A stretch of 47,832 bases of DNA from Aliivibrio sp. GTDB lineage: Bacteria > Pseudomonadota > Gammaproteobacteria > Enterobacterales > Vibrionaceae. Position numbers and translations under genes: made by a program. The stretch lies in contig JAESQY010000182.1 of NCBI GenBank assembly GCA_016764915.1, positions 1 through 47,832 on the forward strand, written 5' to 3'. Shown here piece after piece: positions 10,107-19,532 of the stretch. Within the stretch, counting starts at the first letter, position 1. Every line of letters begins with the position of its first letter. Under the pieces are notes generated by a model. That model was given only the letters and a program-made list of their open reading frames with translations. It did no database searches and was not told where the DNA came from.

Positions 10107-11186
10107 CTATAAGGTTTTAATGATCAAGTTTGGCGCACTATCACCTTCGACGAGGTAAGATGAACCGCTAATGACCACGTAGTCGTTTTCTTTAAAATCG
10201 CTATCAATACAGGCTTGGTCGGCATCTAATGAGCTAACTGCAATGGCATGTTTTACGATTGTATTGTCGCGAACGAGGTTTACATACAGTTGATCACTCT
10301 CACCAATGATGGCTGAGTATGGCAAGCAATAAGATGTGGTAGCATCGCCAACTTGAGTCGATACCGTCACCGATTTACCAGGTAAAAGCAGAGGATCTGA
10401 ATCAGGCAGTGTTAACGTGACCAAATAAGTCTGCTTAATTCGGTGTGGCATGGTAGTGATTTCTGATACGTATGACTTGAGCACATGTTCAGCTTGATAC
10501 CAACTGATGCTGGCTGGTTTTCCCAGTGTAAATTCCGCGATCATGTTCTCAGGAACATCTATTTCTACTTCAAGTAGGGTATTGTCTTGCAAGGTCACCG
10601 CTGGAAGTCCCGGGAGCACTTGTTCATAAGTATTGGTATGTAGGTCTGCAATAACGCCATCAAATGGTGCTTTTAGTTCGGTGTAGCTAAGTGCATCTTT
10701 GGCTCTTTGAATATTTTTATTGACCACTTTAATCGCAGATTGACTACGCTCAAATCCACTGATCGCTCTGTCTAAATTGACACTCGCGATGGCATTATCT
10801 TTTGTCGCTTGTTTCACTCTAGACAGTTCTGATTTGGCCAACTTATAAATAGATAAAGCTTCTAAACGGCGAGCTGTTAGTTCGTCTAAAGTCACTTGAT
10901 AGTCATGCGGGTCCAAACGAGCAATAGTTTGACCCGTGACAACCTGGTCTCCTTTTTGCACCAATAATTCACTTATTGTGCCTGGCACTCGAAAGGTAAG
11001 CGCTGCTTTTTCTTGTGATTGAATTACGCCACTGAAGTGTTTTATTGAGCTTCTTTTTACACTTTCTAAATTAGCGACTTGTATTGGTTTAACAATAGGG
11101 TTTTCAATGGTTGTTACGGTTTGATTGCAGCCAATAAGGCCAAGTGTCAATGTATATGCGATAGCTTTCTTAAGTGATAGATTCAT
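10107..11186 (-). CDS. Membrane fusion lipoprotein of RND system 1
   Basis: Periplasmic adaptor linking the RND pump to the outer membrane factor. The 359-aa protein has a lipoprotein signal with LIGC (Cys20), a biotinyl-lipoyl-like half (FRVPGTISELLVQKGDQV), a short coiled-coil hairpin, the second lipoyl half (YTELKAPFDGVIADL) and beta-barrel/membrane-proximal segments. First gene of the five-gene minus-strand operon; a LysR-type gene on the same strand ends 125 bases upstream. Confidence 0.93.
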   Translation of the reverse strand: MNLSLKKAIAYTLTLGLIGCNQTVTTIENPIVKPIQVANLESVKRSSIKHFSGVIQSQEKAALTFRVPGTISELLVQKGDQVVTGQTIARLDPHDYQVTLDELTARRLEALSIYKLAKSELSRVKQATKDNAIASVNLDRAISGFERSQSAIKVVNKNIQRAKDALSYTELKAPFDGVIADLHTNTYEQVLPGLPAVTLQDNTLLEVEIDVPENMIAEFTLGKPASISWYQAEHVLKSYVSEITTMPHRIKQTYLVTLTLPDSDPLLLPGKSVTVSTQVGDATTSYCLPYSAIIGESDQLYVNLVRDNTIVKHAIAVSSLDADQACIDSDFKENDYVVISGSSYLVEGDSAPNLIIKTL

Positions 11187-11311
11187 AATATTGCTCCTTA
11201 CAATGGAGCTATTATATTGATATTGTTTTGTTCTGTTAATAGGCGGATTTGATTTTCAATGTCACGAAAGGTGAGACAATAAAGCGGGCAGATAAAGAAG
11301 GCGCAATAAAA

Positions 11312-12226
11312 TTAAGTGAGTTTAGGGATCTCTGCTTTTAACCAATCAATTAAAGCGAGGCTTGCTGCGGTTAATGTGTTGCGCTGAGGGTAAAGTAGCC
11401 AACCGTGTTCCTCCACTGTACTTGATTCGGGTAGAATTAGACTGAGAGTGTTATCTGATAACTCTTTATTTATCATTAACTTTGGAATTAAACTTATTCC
11501 TCTTCCTGCAAGAGTGGCATTTTTGATAAAACCAATACTATCGCAAATAAACTTGGAATTTAATTCGATGGATTTTGATGTAAAGTGCCAGTGTTTATCT
11601 ACCTCGCCACTGGGCCAACGGTAACAAATAGACTCATAATTGCTTAAATCATCTAACGTTTTTGGTGAACCATGAGTCTTTAAGTAGTCGGGGGAAGCAA
11701 CCAAGCAACGATCTAAGCTTAGCAATTTTTTGGCCACGAGATTTGAGTCTTGAACTCGCCCACCGTGAAATGCAATATCAAGACCTTGCTGAAACATGTC
11801 ATCGAAACCATTAGTAATGGTTCTAACGTCCAATTTAATGTCAGGGTGTTTATCGTGAAATTGAAATATTATTGGTTGAATAAGCTCATGGGTTTCTGGA
11901 ATTAAACCAATCTTGATTTTTCCACTTAATACCTTATTTCCTGAGTGAATATTGAGAGCCGCATTGTCGATGATATTTAATGCTTTTTTTACTTCAAGGT
12001 AGTATGTTTCACCACTGTTAGTCAGCGATAGAGTACGAGTGGTACGATGAAACAAGGTTGCATTTAAATGGCACTCTAATTCTGCAATTTTTCTACTGAC
12101 TTTTCCTCTTGGAATATCAAAAGCCTTGGCGGCCGCCGTGAAACTGCCAAGCTCGACAACTTTAATAAATAGTTTCATATCAGTAATTTTCAAAGCGGCG
12201 ACCTTATTAGCGTTTGAATGTTGCAA
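11312..12226 (-). CDS. LysR-type transcriptional regulator, next to RND system 1
   Basis: 304-aa LysR regulator with an N-terminal winged helix-turn-helix (GSFTAAAKAFDIPRGKVSRK) and a C-terminal substrate-binding domain. The pattern resembles the AaeR/PtrR-like group with LFHRTTRTLSLT. The start may be the ATG at 12226 or an internal Met a few codons later (ahead of KLFIKVVELG). It is encoded just upstream of and in the same direction as the efflux operon, so it is the obvious candidate regulator. Effector unknown. Confidence 0.9.
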   Translation of the reverse strand: MQHSNANKVAALKITDMKLFIKVVELGSFTAAAKAFDIPRGKVSRKIAELECHLNATLFHRTTRTLSLTNSGETYYLEVKKALNIIDNAALNIHSGNKVLSGKIKIGLIPETHELIQPIIFQFHDKHPDIKLDVRTITNGFDDMFQQGLDIAFHGGRVQDSNLVAKKLLSLDRCLVASPDYLKTHGSPKTLDDLSNYESICYRWPSGEVDKHWHFTSKSIELNSKFICDSIGFIKNATLAGRGISLIPKLMINKELSDNTLSLILPESSTVEEHGWLLYPQRNTLTAASLALIDWLKAEIPKLT

Positions 12227-12239
12227 ATGATACTGACAA

Positions 12240-12270
12240 GCAGTGCTTACCTGTAAGGTATCAGCACTGC
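12240..12270 (-). terminator. Hairpin after the ThrE-type gene
   Basis: GCAGTGCT-TACC pairs with GGTA-TC-AGCACTGC around a TGTAA loop: an 8-bp outer and a 4-bp inner stem with a 2-base bulge. It lies 13 bases past the exporter stop and before the LysR start. The T-run on the minus strand is weak (TTGT), so efficiency is uncertain. Confidence 0.45.
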
Positions 12271-12282
12271 AGGATATTTTAC

Positions 12283-13446
12283 CTACCGTTCAATCCGTGG
12301 TGAATAGATAGAGTAAGCGGTAACCTGTCCGGCGACAATGGCCGAGAACATGAACATCGCGGATAGTCCGATACTTGGGATGGGCAGTACAGATTGCTCA
12401 AATACCGTTTGACTGACACTGACCAGTACGCGGCTGCCCGGCACCAGTATGATGATGCCTTGTACAATGTAGATTGCACCCGTTAAATCGAGTTTTTTAG
12501 CCAGCCAAGTGCCGTAAAGAGTAATAAATACCGTCGTAATCCATGTGCCTACTAACCAGCCACTGCCAAAGCCTAAATAAAGTGGTCCCCACATACCTAA
12601 TACAGCGACAGGATATCCCATCAAAATGTCTCTTGGGCGAGCGTTGAATATGATGCCAATGGAAGTAGATAGAATAAACAAGCCAGAGACGTGCATCCAC
12701 TGCGGGATCTCATTGATATAAGCAATCGATTCAGTCTGACCCCAAATCGCTTCGCCAATATTCAACCCCATCACAATACCCACAAACAGTTTAATCAAGG
12801 TTAATCCACATTGACCGAGCAAGCTGGTCCCCGAAACTAAATCGTTAAAAGCCAGACATTCAAGGGCATTGGCGATGGATAGACCAGGGACAAATAGTAT
12901 GATGGAGGCGATGCACAGGGCCCAAATAGGAATAGGTAAACCAGAGCTAGCTAAAAAAGCGACCAATATTCCAGTAAACAGAGCGGCAATGAACTCAACC
13001 GCAATAGCGCGTCTTGCGCGGAATACTTGTTGGCAGAGCCAAACCATCAGACCAAGGAGGGTTGCAAATCCTACGGCTTCAAGTGTACTGCCCACCAGCA
13101 TTAGATAAGCAGGCGGAATACCAATATTGGCCAATGCGATACTTAGCTTTGAATAACCAGTTGGCTCCGGAAGAGGATCACGGCTTGGTTGATTAATGCG
13201 AATGATGGTATTTGCCAATAGACTTAGATTGATTGAAGCGGGCTGGAGTCGCTTCAAAACCACCGATTTCTGCTCATCAGTAAATTGATAGTTGATGGTA
13301 GTAGGGGTCACCTGAATATGCACATCAACATCATGTTTTTTAGCATAATGTTGCGTGAATTTTTCCACTTTATAAGGGGCACAACCACTGCGGTGCAGAG
13401 TGTCCCCAATGTCTACAATCTTGTCTATTCTTAGCTGCGAAGGCAT
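12283..13446 (-). CDS. ThrE-family threonine/serine exporter (fused YjjP-YjjB type)
   Basis: Inner-membrane amino-acid exporter of the ThrE superfamily, about 387 aa. The N-terminal soluble YjjP-like part has RSGCAPYKVEKFTQHYAK. It is followed by about ten hydrophobic helices. A second YjjB-like part near the end carries the signature ILVPGSRVL. In E. coli these halves are separate proteins, so this is the fused form. The ATG at 13446 is preferred; the frame extends to a TTG at 13491, but no start signal is better there. A substrate such as threonine or serine is inferred from the family only. Confidence 0.82.
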   Translation of the reverse strand: MPSQLRIDKIVDIGDTLHRSGCAPYKVEKFTQHYAKKHDVDVHIQVTPTTINYQFTDEQKSVVLKRLQPASINLSLLANTIIRINQPSRDPLPEPTGYSKLSIALANIGIPPAYLMLVGSTLEAVGFATLLGLMVWLCQQVFRARRAIAVEFIAALFTGILVAFLASSGLPIPIWALCIASIILFVPGLSIANALECLAFNDLVSGTSLLGQCGLTLIKLFVGIVMGLNIGEAIWGQTESIAYINEIPQWMHVSGLFILSTSIGIIFNARPRDILMGYPVAVLGMWGPLYLGFGSGWLVGTWITTVFITLYGTWLAKKLDLTGAIYIVQGIIILVPGSRVLVSVSQTVFEQSVLPIPSIGLSAMFMFSAIVAGQVTAYSIYSPRIER

Positions 13447-13543
13447 AGTGTTATTCAGGTTAGTTAATTTGCTGCCAATGTAACAGAGCAAGGTGACAAT
13501 AACGAGAACAGCAATGAATAATCGTTAGGTAAATCAACAATAT

Positions 13544-16500
13544 TTAACTTTCATCCGTCACCACTGAATTGCGATTAAAAAACAACAGATATAAGCATGG
13601 AATAACCAGTAACACGATAGGTAACGAGAACAATAAGCCATAACCTAAAGTTAATGACATTGGTCCCATGAACACATCAGTTCCTCCTATGCCATAAGCA
13701 AGAGGCAACAATCCAACAACCGTAGTAAGCGATGTTAATACGATCGGTCTTAAGCGACTAATAGCCGCCTGTGTGACAGCGTCAATCATGGCTTTCCCAT
13801 CAGCTAACAGCTCATTAATCCGATTGATCAACACCAATGAATTATTAACAACAACCCCTGTCATGCCTAATACACCAATCAAAGCAAACAGTGAGATTGG
13901 CTGCATATGAACAAACAGTGCCATTAATGATGCAATCACTGCAAACGGGATGACGATCATAATAAGCAGTGGCTGCACGAGTGAGTGAAACATGACCGCC
14001 AATACGAAATAGATACCAATGAGTGCCACAGGAAAGGCCACAACAAATCCACTCATGGTCTCGTTGGTGCTTTCTGCTTCACCGCCAGCCTCAATATTGA
14101 CACTCGACGAGAATTGACCTTTTAATTCAGTTAGCATAGTGCTGCTTAATTCTACAGAGTTGAGATTCTCATCTGTTATCTGAGCCGTAACCGTTACTTC
14201 ACGAGCGCCATTGTAGTGCTGAATCAGACGTGGAGCTTCAATCTGCTCTACTTTGGCTAATCTTGATAAAGGAACTTGCGCACCTGATGCGGTATAGATC
14301 TTGGTTGTGGCCAGTTTATCGATATTGCGATATTCATCGTTAAGAATAACGCGTAGATTCACCTCTTGATCACCAATCCATGTAGAGGTAACACTTTCGC
14401 CCTCAAATGCAATACGTAGGGTTGACGCTAAATCAGCAGCGGTTAATTGGTAACGAGCTAACCATTCGTATTGAGGAACAATCTGTAATTGTGGCTCTTT
14501 GAGTGCTTCACTATTAGTGATCTTATTGAGACCTTGTTGGGCGTTTAACCATGTAGTTACTGTCTCGACGGCTTGGTTACGCTCTTCAAATGAACCTCCT
14601 ATTACACGTACTTCTACGGGCTCTCCCGGAGGTGGACCACCAGCATCTACCGATAGCTTTACGAACGACAGCTCTGTTATATTGTCGAGTTGGCTATTAA
14701 GATCGGCAATAATGCTGCCAGCGCTGCGATCTCTATTTTCAAAATTACTAAGAACAATTAATCCAGTGCTTACAGGGGTGCTGTAAGTGAGTTCGTAACT
14801 TTTCAGCTCATTATTAGGCAATGAACTGATGGCTAACTCTAACTGTGCGTGTGCTTTACGTACTTTTTCAAGTGGCGTTCCGGGCTTGATTTCGGTATAG
14901 ACTTCAATGTATTTTGCCGTCTCGGATGGGAAAATGTCGAGCTTCAGAGTTGTGGTTAAACTCACACCGATAGCCAATGTCACGACAGCAATCAACAGTA
15001 CCGTCTTCTTAAAGGATAGTGACAATTTTAGTAGGTAAATATAAGCACGAGTGACCACTTGGAAATGATCCGTTGAGTTTGCTTCTTTCTTTTTTTCTAT
15101 CAAAGAGTTGGCTAAGTGAGCCGGCAGTGTAAAGGTACACTCTGCCAATGAAAAGAGCAGAGCCACAAGCACGGTAATAGGGATCACCACAATGGCTTTG
15201 CCCATCGTGCCTGGAATAAAAAACATAGGAATGAACACTAAAGCGGTAGTCGTTAAACTGGCAATAATGGGTTTAATGACATTTTTTGTTCCGTCAATCG
15301 CTGCATTGATGGCACTTTTCCCCGCCTCTTTTTCTTGATAAATACTTTCAGCGACAATCACCGAATCATCGACAATAATGCCGATAACCAAAAGAAGAGC
15401 GGCTAAGGTTACGCTGTCGAGGTTCATGCCTAATATCGGTAATACAGCCATCACGCCCAGAACACAGAATGGGATTGAAACTGATACCCAAAATGCAATC
15501 TGACGTTTTAGGATCATACTTAATACGGCGAGTACTAAGATGAGTCCAATTCCACCGTTAGTTGAGACAATCGAGAACTTGTCAGTCATGTCGTCGCCAA
15601 GGTTTAACCCATAGTCGAATGAGAAATCATCCCCGACACGCAGCTTCTCCGTTTCGATAAAGTTCTTGATGTTGTCAATGGTATTAATAATGTCGGCACT
15701 GGCCGCGTTGGTCACGCTAAATAGAATCGCTACTTCACCATTAAGCACGCCTTGTTGAGAGGGTTTTTCGAAAGTATCGATAACATCCGCTACATCGGAT
15801 AATCGGATCAGTCCACCAGTAGGTAATACTTTGATGATAGTTTTTGCTAATTCGTCCACTGACTGAACTTGGGTCATAGTGACAATTTTTTGTTCACTAT
15901 TCCATGATTCAACCACGCCACCAGAAAGAGAAAGGTTGCGATTATTAACCGCATTGATCACTTCGTTATAGGTTAATTGATAACGACTTACTTTAGTAGG
16001 GTCAACTTCAATCCAGAATTCACGTTCATCAAAGCCCGTCATCGTAACGCTACCAACCCCAGCGACACTTTTCAACTGATTTTCAAGTAGACGTGTGTAT
16101 CTCTGAAGCTGGGTATAATTACCATTGATTGAATCTTTTAAGCTGATGCCAAAGGTTAATACTTCAAAAGAAGCGGTGCTCTTTTGCGCCACTGCGGGCG
16201 GGTTTTTAATACCCTTAGGCAAACCTTGTACACGATCTACCGCTTGTTGAATATCTCGAAGCACTTTGGCTACATCCGTTGCTTCATCTATTTCAATGGA
16301 TATGTTGGATGAGCCGTCAGTAGATTGAGAGGTAAACGTACGCATCCCTTCGACTGATTTTAGCTCTTTTTCTATTAGATTCGTAATGTTCACTTCAACA
16401 TCTTGAGCCGTTGCACCAGGATATTGAGTCGTAATATCCACTTCTGCAAATGCAACGTCTGGCAGTTCTTGCAGTTTTAAAGTGGCTAAAGAACCAGCGC

Positions 16501-16576
16501 CAATCATCAGCACCATGATGGTAATGATCCGTGCAAGAAAACTTCGTTGAGCAAAATAGGCGATAAAATTGGTCAT
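13544..16576 (-). CDS. RND efflux permease (HAE1-like), system 2
   Basis: Inner-membrane RND exporter of 1010 aa. Motifs: YPGATAQDVEVNITN near the N-terminus, helix 4 with GIIVDDSVIVAESI (both aspartates kept) and helix 10 with GVVVNNSLVLINRI, where AcrB has a lysine in place of the first Asn. It belongs to a broad group distinct from system 1. It starts 9 bases after its membrane fusion protein gene. No outer membrane factor is encoded nearby, so it probably borrows TolC or the factor of system 1. The divergent two-component system probably controls it. Confidence 0.94.
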   Translation of the reverse strand: MTNFIAYFAQRSFLARIITIMVLMIGAGSLATLKLQELPDVAFAEVDITTQYPGATAQDVEVNITNLIEKELKSVEGMRTFTSQSTDGSSNISIEIDEATDVAKVLRDIQQAVDRVQGLPKGIKNPPAVAQKSTASFEVLTFGISLKDSINGNYTQLQRYTRLLENQLKSVAGVGSVTMTGFDEREFWIEVDPTKVSRYQLTYNEVINAVNNRNLSLSGGVVESWNSEQKIVTMTQVQSVDELAKTIIKVLPTGGLIRLSDVADVIDTFEKPSQQGVLNGEVAILFSVTNAASADIINTIDNIKNFIETEKLRVGDDFSFDYGLNLGDDMTDKFSIVSTNGGIGLILVLAVLSMILKRQIAFWVSVSIPFCVLGVMAVLPILGMNLDSVTLAALLLVIGIIVDDSVIVAESIYQEKEAGKSAINAAIDGTKNVIKPIIASLTTTALVFIPMFFIPGTMGKAIVVIPITVLVALLFSLAECTFTLPAHLANSLIEKKKEANSTDHFQVVTRAYIYLLKLSLSFKKTVLLIAVVTLAIGVSLTTTLKLDIFPSETAKYIEVYTEIKPGTPLEKVRKAHAQLELAISSLPNNELKSYELTYSTPVSTGLIVLSNFENRDRSAGSIIADLNSQLDNITELSFVKLSVDAGGPPPGEPVEVRVIGGSFEERNQAVETVTTWLNAQQGLNKITNSEALKEPQLQIVPQYEWLARYQLTAADLASTLRIAFEGESVTSTWIGDQEVNLRVILNDEYRNIDKLATTKIYTASGAQVPLSRLAKVEQIEAPRLIQHYNGAREVTVTAQITDENLNSVELSSTMLTELKGQFSSSVNIEAGGEAESTNETMSGFVVAFPVALIGIYFVLAVMFHSLVQPLLIMIVIPFAVIASLMALFVHMQPISLFALIGVLGMTGVVVNNSLVLINRINELLADGKAMIDAVTQAAISRLRPIVLTSLTTVVGLLPLAYGIGGTDVFMGPMSLTLGYGLLFSLPIVLLVIPCLYLLFFNRNSVVTDES

Positions 16577-16585
16577 GAATGGGGC

Positions 16586-17389
16586 CTAATTAGATTGTGT
16601 TTGAGAGATTGGAGACATCAGTGTAGTGGCATGAATTGACATTCCAGGTTTAAATTGGTGTTGCGTATTATCAATTTCCACTTCAACGGGATAGGCAAAA
16701 TATTGAGGGTCAACTTCCACTCCAATACGCTTTATCACAGATTTAACTTTTAATGTTGGATTTGCTTCTGACCACAACTCGATAGGTTGACCAACATTCA
16801 GTTCACTGATGTCAAATTCACTGGCCAACAGTCGTACATTGAGTGTGTCAATATTGACGATGCGATAAAGCAAATCTCCTTGATTAACCCAAGCACCGTT
16901 TTCAGTACTTCGATTAACAACATACCCATTAATTGCAGCATTAATTTGTGTGTTATCTACATCCAATCGAGCTTTTGTTAACTCTATTTGAGCGAGTGAT
17001 AAATTTGCTTGCGCGCTTTGATAATCAGCTTGAGCGATATCCAGTTCGTTTTGCGATAAACTGTTTTTGCTACGTAACTCTTGATAGCGTTTATATAATG
17101 AAGTTTTAATCTTTAGATCGGATTTTGCCAGTTGTAAATTTGCATTCTGTTTATTTACTTCTAATTCAAAATCCTGAGATTTGATACTAGCAATCAAGGT
17201 GCCCAGGGTTACTTTCTCGCCAATTTCAATGTTGGCCATCTCAACCTTCCCGCTGATCTCTGAGACGACATCAAGTGGATGTTTACTTTTTGTATGACCG
17301 ATGAGGTCGACAGCGAAAGCTGGTTGAGAAAGTAATACACTGGCCAAACATAATGCGGTGTAACGTAAAGTGAGTAAATTGTTAGTCAT
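16586..17389 (-). CDS. Membrane fusion protein of RND system 2
   Basis: Periplasmic adaptor, 267 aa, shorter than the usual 350-400 aa. It has a cleavable signal peptide ending QPAFA with no lipobox, unlike the adaptor of system 1. A lipoyl half (VSEISGKVEMANIEIGEKV), a coiled-coil hairpin rich in Q, K and L, the second lipoyl half (NAAINGYVVNRSTENGAWV) and a beta-barrel are present, but the C-terminal membrane-proximal domain is largely missing. Divergent from the response regulator gene across 154 bases that hold TTCGAC/GTCGAA repeats. Confidence 0.9.
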   Translation of the reverse strand: MTNNLLTLRYTALCLASVLLSQPAFAVDLIGHTKSKHPLDVVSEISGKVEMANIEIGEKVTLGTLIASIKSQDFELEVNKQNANLQLAKSDLKIKTSLYKRYQELRSKNSLSQNELDIAQADYQSAQANLSLAQIELTKARLDVDNTQINAAINGYVVNRSTENGAWVNQGDLLYRIVNIDTLNVRLLASEFDISELNVGQPIELWSEANPTLKVKSVIKRIGVEVDPQYFAYPVEVEIDNTQHQFKPGMSIHATTLMSPISQTQSN

Positions 17390-17409
17390 GATTGCGTCCT
17401 ATATTCTGA

Positions 17410-17495
17410 TGTCGACATTTTGGGCTCAGTTATGTCAACTATTTGTCGAATTTGTTTAGAATGCTAAATAGGGGCAGGTTCGACATAAATTCGAC
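17410..17495. promoter_or_regulatory. GTCGA repeat cluster, candidate response-regulator operator
   Basis: The gap between the system 2 efflux genes and the two-component genes holds TGTCGACA (17410-17417), TTGTCGAA (17443-17450) and two TTCGAC copies (17479-17484 and 17490-17495) exactly 11 bases apart. Tandem half-sites about one helical turn apart are typical of OmpR/PhoB-type regulators. Binding by the adjacent regulator, controlling both directions, is inference. Confidence 0.5.
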
Positions 17496-17543
17496 GATAA
17501 TTTGGTAGAATAAAAAGATAAAACCGAACTTCTAGGAAATGGC

Positions 17544-18224
17544 ATGTTGAAGAATAAACAGATACTGGTGGTAGAAGATAACGAAGAGCTGCAAGGTATT
17601 CTGGCAGACTTTTTAGAAGTGAAGGGAGCACAAGTCGATTTTGCCGATAACGGAGAGTTAGGCCTATCGCTGGCTTTAGATAATGAATTCGACGCCATTA
17701 TTTTAGATGTAATGATGCCGAAAAAAGACGGAATGCAAGTCGCGAAAGAGTTACGAGAGTTAGGGTGTACTACGCCAATATTGATGCTGACCGCACTGAA
17801 TGGACAAGATGATCTGCTTAATGGGTTTGATCGAGGTGTAGATGACTTTGTCACTAAGCCATTTAACTTTCCTGAGTTGGAAGTTCGTTTATGCGCAATG
17901 ATCAAGCGTTATCGTGGTGAAGTGGCAAGTTCAGTGATTCAATTTGGCAAGTTAACCATTGATCAGAGTTCTCATAAAGTGACACGTGAAGGCCAAGAGT
18001 TAATCGTGACTCCAGTGATGTATCAGTTATTGTCTAAGCTTATGAAATCAGCACCCAATGTTGTTTCTCGTGATGCTCTCATTCATGAAATATGGGGAGA
18101 TGAGACGCCAGATAAAGACATATTGCGCAGCCACATTTACCTGTTAAGAAATGTGTTGGATAAATCCTTTGCAAAACCGATGTTGGTCACGGTACCAAAA
18201 ATTGGTTTTAAGTTGGAAGTGTAG
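17544..18224 (+). CDS. OmpR-family response regulator
   Basis: 226-aa cytoplasmic regulator. Receiver domain at residues 1-120: acidic pair E11/D12, phospho-acceptor Asp55 in LDVMMP, Thr83 and Lys105 (TKPF). A winged-helix DNA-binding domain at about 130-226 ends with LLRNVLDKSF and VPKIGFKLEV. AGGAA precedes the ATG. The sensor kinase gene begins at the base after the stop, so they are co-transcribed. Divergent from RND system 2, its likely target. Confidence 0.95.
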   Translation: MLKNKQILVVEDNEELQGILADFLEVKGAQVDFADNGELGLSLALDNEFDAIILDVMMPKKDGMQVAKELRELGCTTPILMLTALNGQDDLLNGFDRGVDDFVTKPFNFPELEVRLCAMIKRYRGEVASSVIQFGKLTIDQSSHKVTREGQELIVTPVMYQLLSKLMKSAPNVVSRDALIHEIWGDETPDKDILRSHIYLLRNVLDKSFAKPMLVTVPKIGFKLEV

Positions 18225-19532
18225 ATGTATTGGTTATGGACACGACTGTTTAAGCGCGAACTTGGCAACTCTATAGATGATGTTAAGAAGCGCCTTATGT
18301 TTGTATTTTCAGTGATAGCACTGTCATCAACTTTTTTGGTTTTTTTCTCATTTTCGCTCTATTTAGTTTTCAATGAAGAAATTCAGATTGAAAAACACCT
18401 TGTTTCATTTGAGCAGGCTGGTAAAGATTACTACATCTTAGCGAAAGAGGATAAAGCTGACTTGGGTTCGTATGTGAAAGCCTATTACGATGATGCTATT
18501 CTCGATCAAGAGGTGACAGAAGCGCTTCCGTTACCAAAAGGAGAGGTCACTCGATTTAGAAAGTTTGATGATGATGGTTTTTTGGTGTTTCATTCTTCAT
18601 TTTCAGATACTAATGGTAGAACGGTCCCTTTGTATTTAATTATTGGTAATCGAGACGTAGAATTTGGTGATGATGGCTGGGGAGTGTTGATCTTGATTTC
18701 CTTGGTCCTAATGCTGTGCCTGATTGCATTTTTACGTTTTTCATTGCGACGAGTATTTGATGGTTTGATGTCACCAGTGTCACAATTATGCGAGCAGCTC
18801 GAGCTGAACAGCCAAGATGACTTTGAAGTGTCACCGAGTTCGATCGACGAAATTAAACGCTTAACACAACATTTAAATAGTTATAAACAGATGAAAGAGC
18901 GCCTGGCAAAACAAGAGATGATGTTTGCCAAGTATGCCAGCCATGAACTGAAAACTCCGATTGCAATCGTCCTTGGGGCCGCAAGCCTGCAAGCGATGAA
19001 AACTGATCCCGTATTTCAAGCTAAACAACGTGAAAGAATCCTGACTGCAGCAGTGAATATGCAAGCCACAGTAGAAGTTTTACTTAACATTGTGAAGCAA
19101 GAGAATGTGCAGCGTAAGCATGATCTACACAGTATTAATTTAGACACTTTGCAACTTGATAAGTACCAAGCGAAACTAAGTGATAAGTTAAATATTGAGT
19201 GTTTAATTGAAGCTGAGTGTCAAATAAATATGCCGCCATCAGTATTGGTGATGATTTTAAAAAATCTCTTAAATAATGCGATTCGCTTTACGAGTGATGG
19301 CACGATTAAACTCTCTATTGAAGCTCACTGTATTCAAGTGACGGATACGGGCCGTGGTTTAACAGATAATCCAGACACAGAACATGGTTTAGGGTTATTG
19401 ATTGTCAAACGCCTATGTGACAGCTACGGATGGGATTTCGAGTTATCAAACCGAAGAGAGGGAGGTTGTCGTGCAAAATTTCAATTCAAAAACCTTGTCG
19501 ATTCAACTAAACAACTTTCTTCATCGTATTGA
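18225..19532 (+). CDS. Membrane sensor histidine kinase
   Basis: 435-aa inner-membrane kinase partnered with the preceding regulator. Helix 1 is at about residues 24-48. The periplasmic sensor region is about 50-150, rich in Asp/Glu. Helix 2 is at about 152-171, followed by a HAMP-like linker. The dimerisation box YASHELKTPIA has phospho-acceptor His240. The catalytic domain has LKNLLNNAIRF (N box) and DTGRGL (G box). The GL-rich lid is short. The ATG comes directly after the regulator stop. The last 62 bases overlap the next gene in another frame. Confidence 0.93.
   Translation: MYWLWTRLFKRELGNSIDDVKKRLMFVFSVIALSSTFLVFFSFSLYLVFNEEIQIEKHLVSFEQAGKDYYILAKEDKADLGSYVKAYYDDAILDQEVTEALPLPKGEVTRFRKFDDDGFLVFHSSFSDTNGRTVPLYLIIGNRDVEFGDDGWGVLILISLVLMLCLIAFLRFSLRRVFDGLMSPVSQLCEQLELNSQDDFEVSPSSIDEIKRLTQHLNSYKQMKERLAKQEMMFAKYASHELKTPIAIVLGAASLQAMKTDPVFQAKQRERILTAAVNMQATVEVLLNIVKQENVQRKHDLHSINLDTLQLDKYQAKLSDKLNIECLIEAECQINMPPSVLVMILKNLLNNAIRFTSDGTIKLSIEAHCIQVTDTGRGLTDNPDTEHGLGLLIVKRLCDSYGWDFELSNRREGGCRAKFQFKNLVDSTKQLSSSY

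Noticed and set aside
19402..19470. Upstream ATG extension of the RRF_GI-type gene
   Set aside because: The extra 23 residues come from the kinase-coding region, while a clear GGGAGG site precedes the GTG at 19471.
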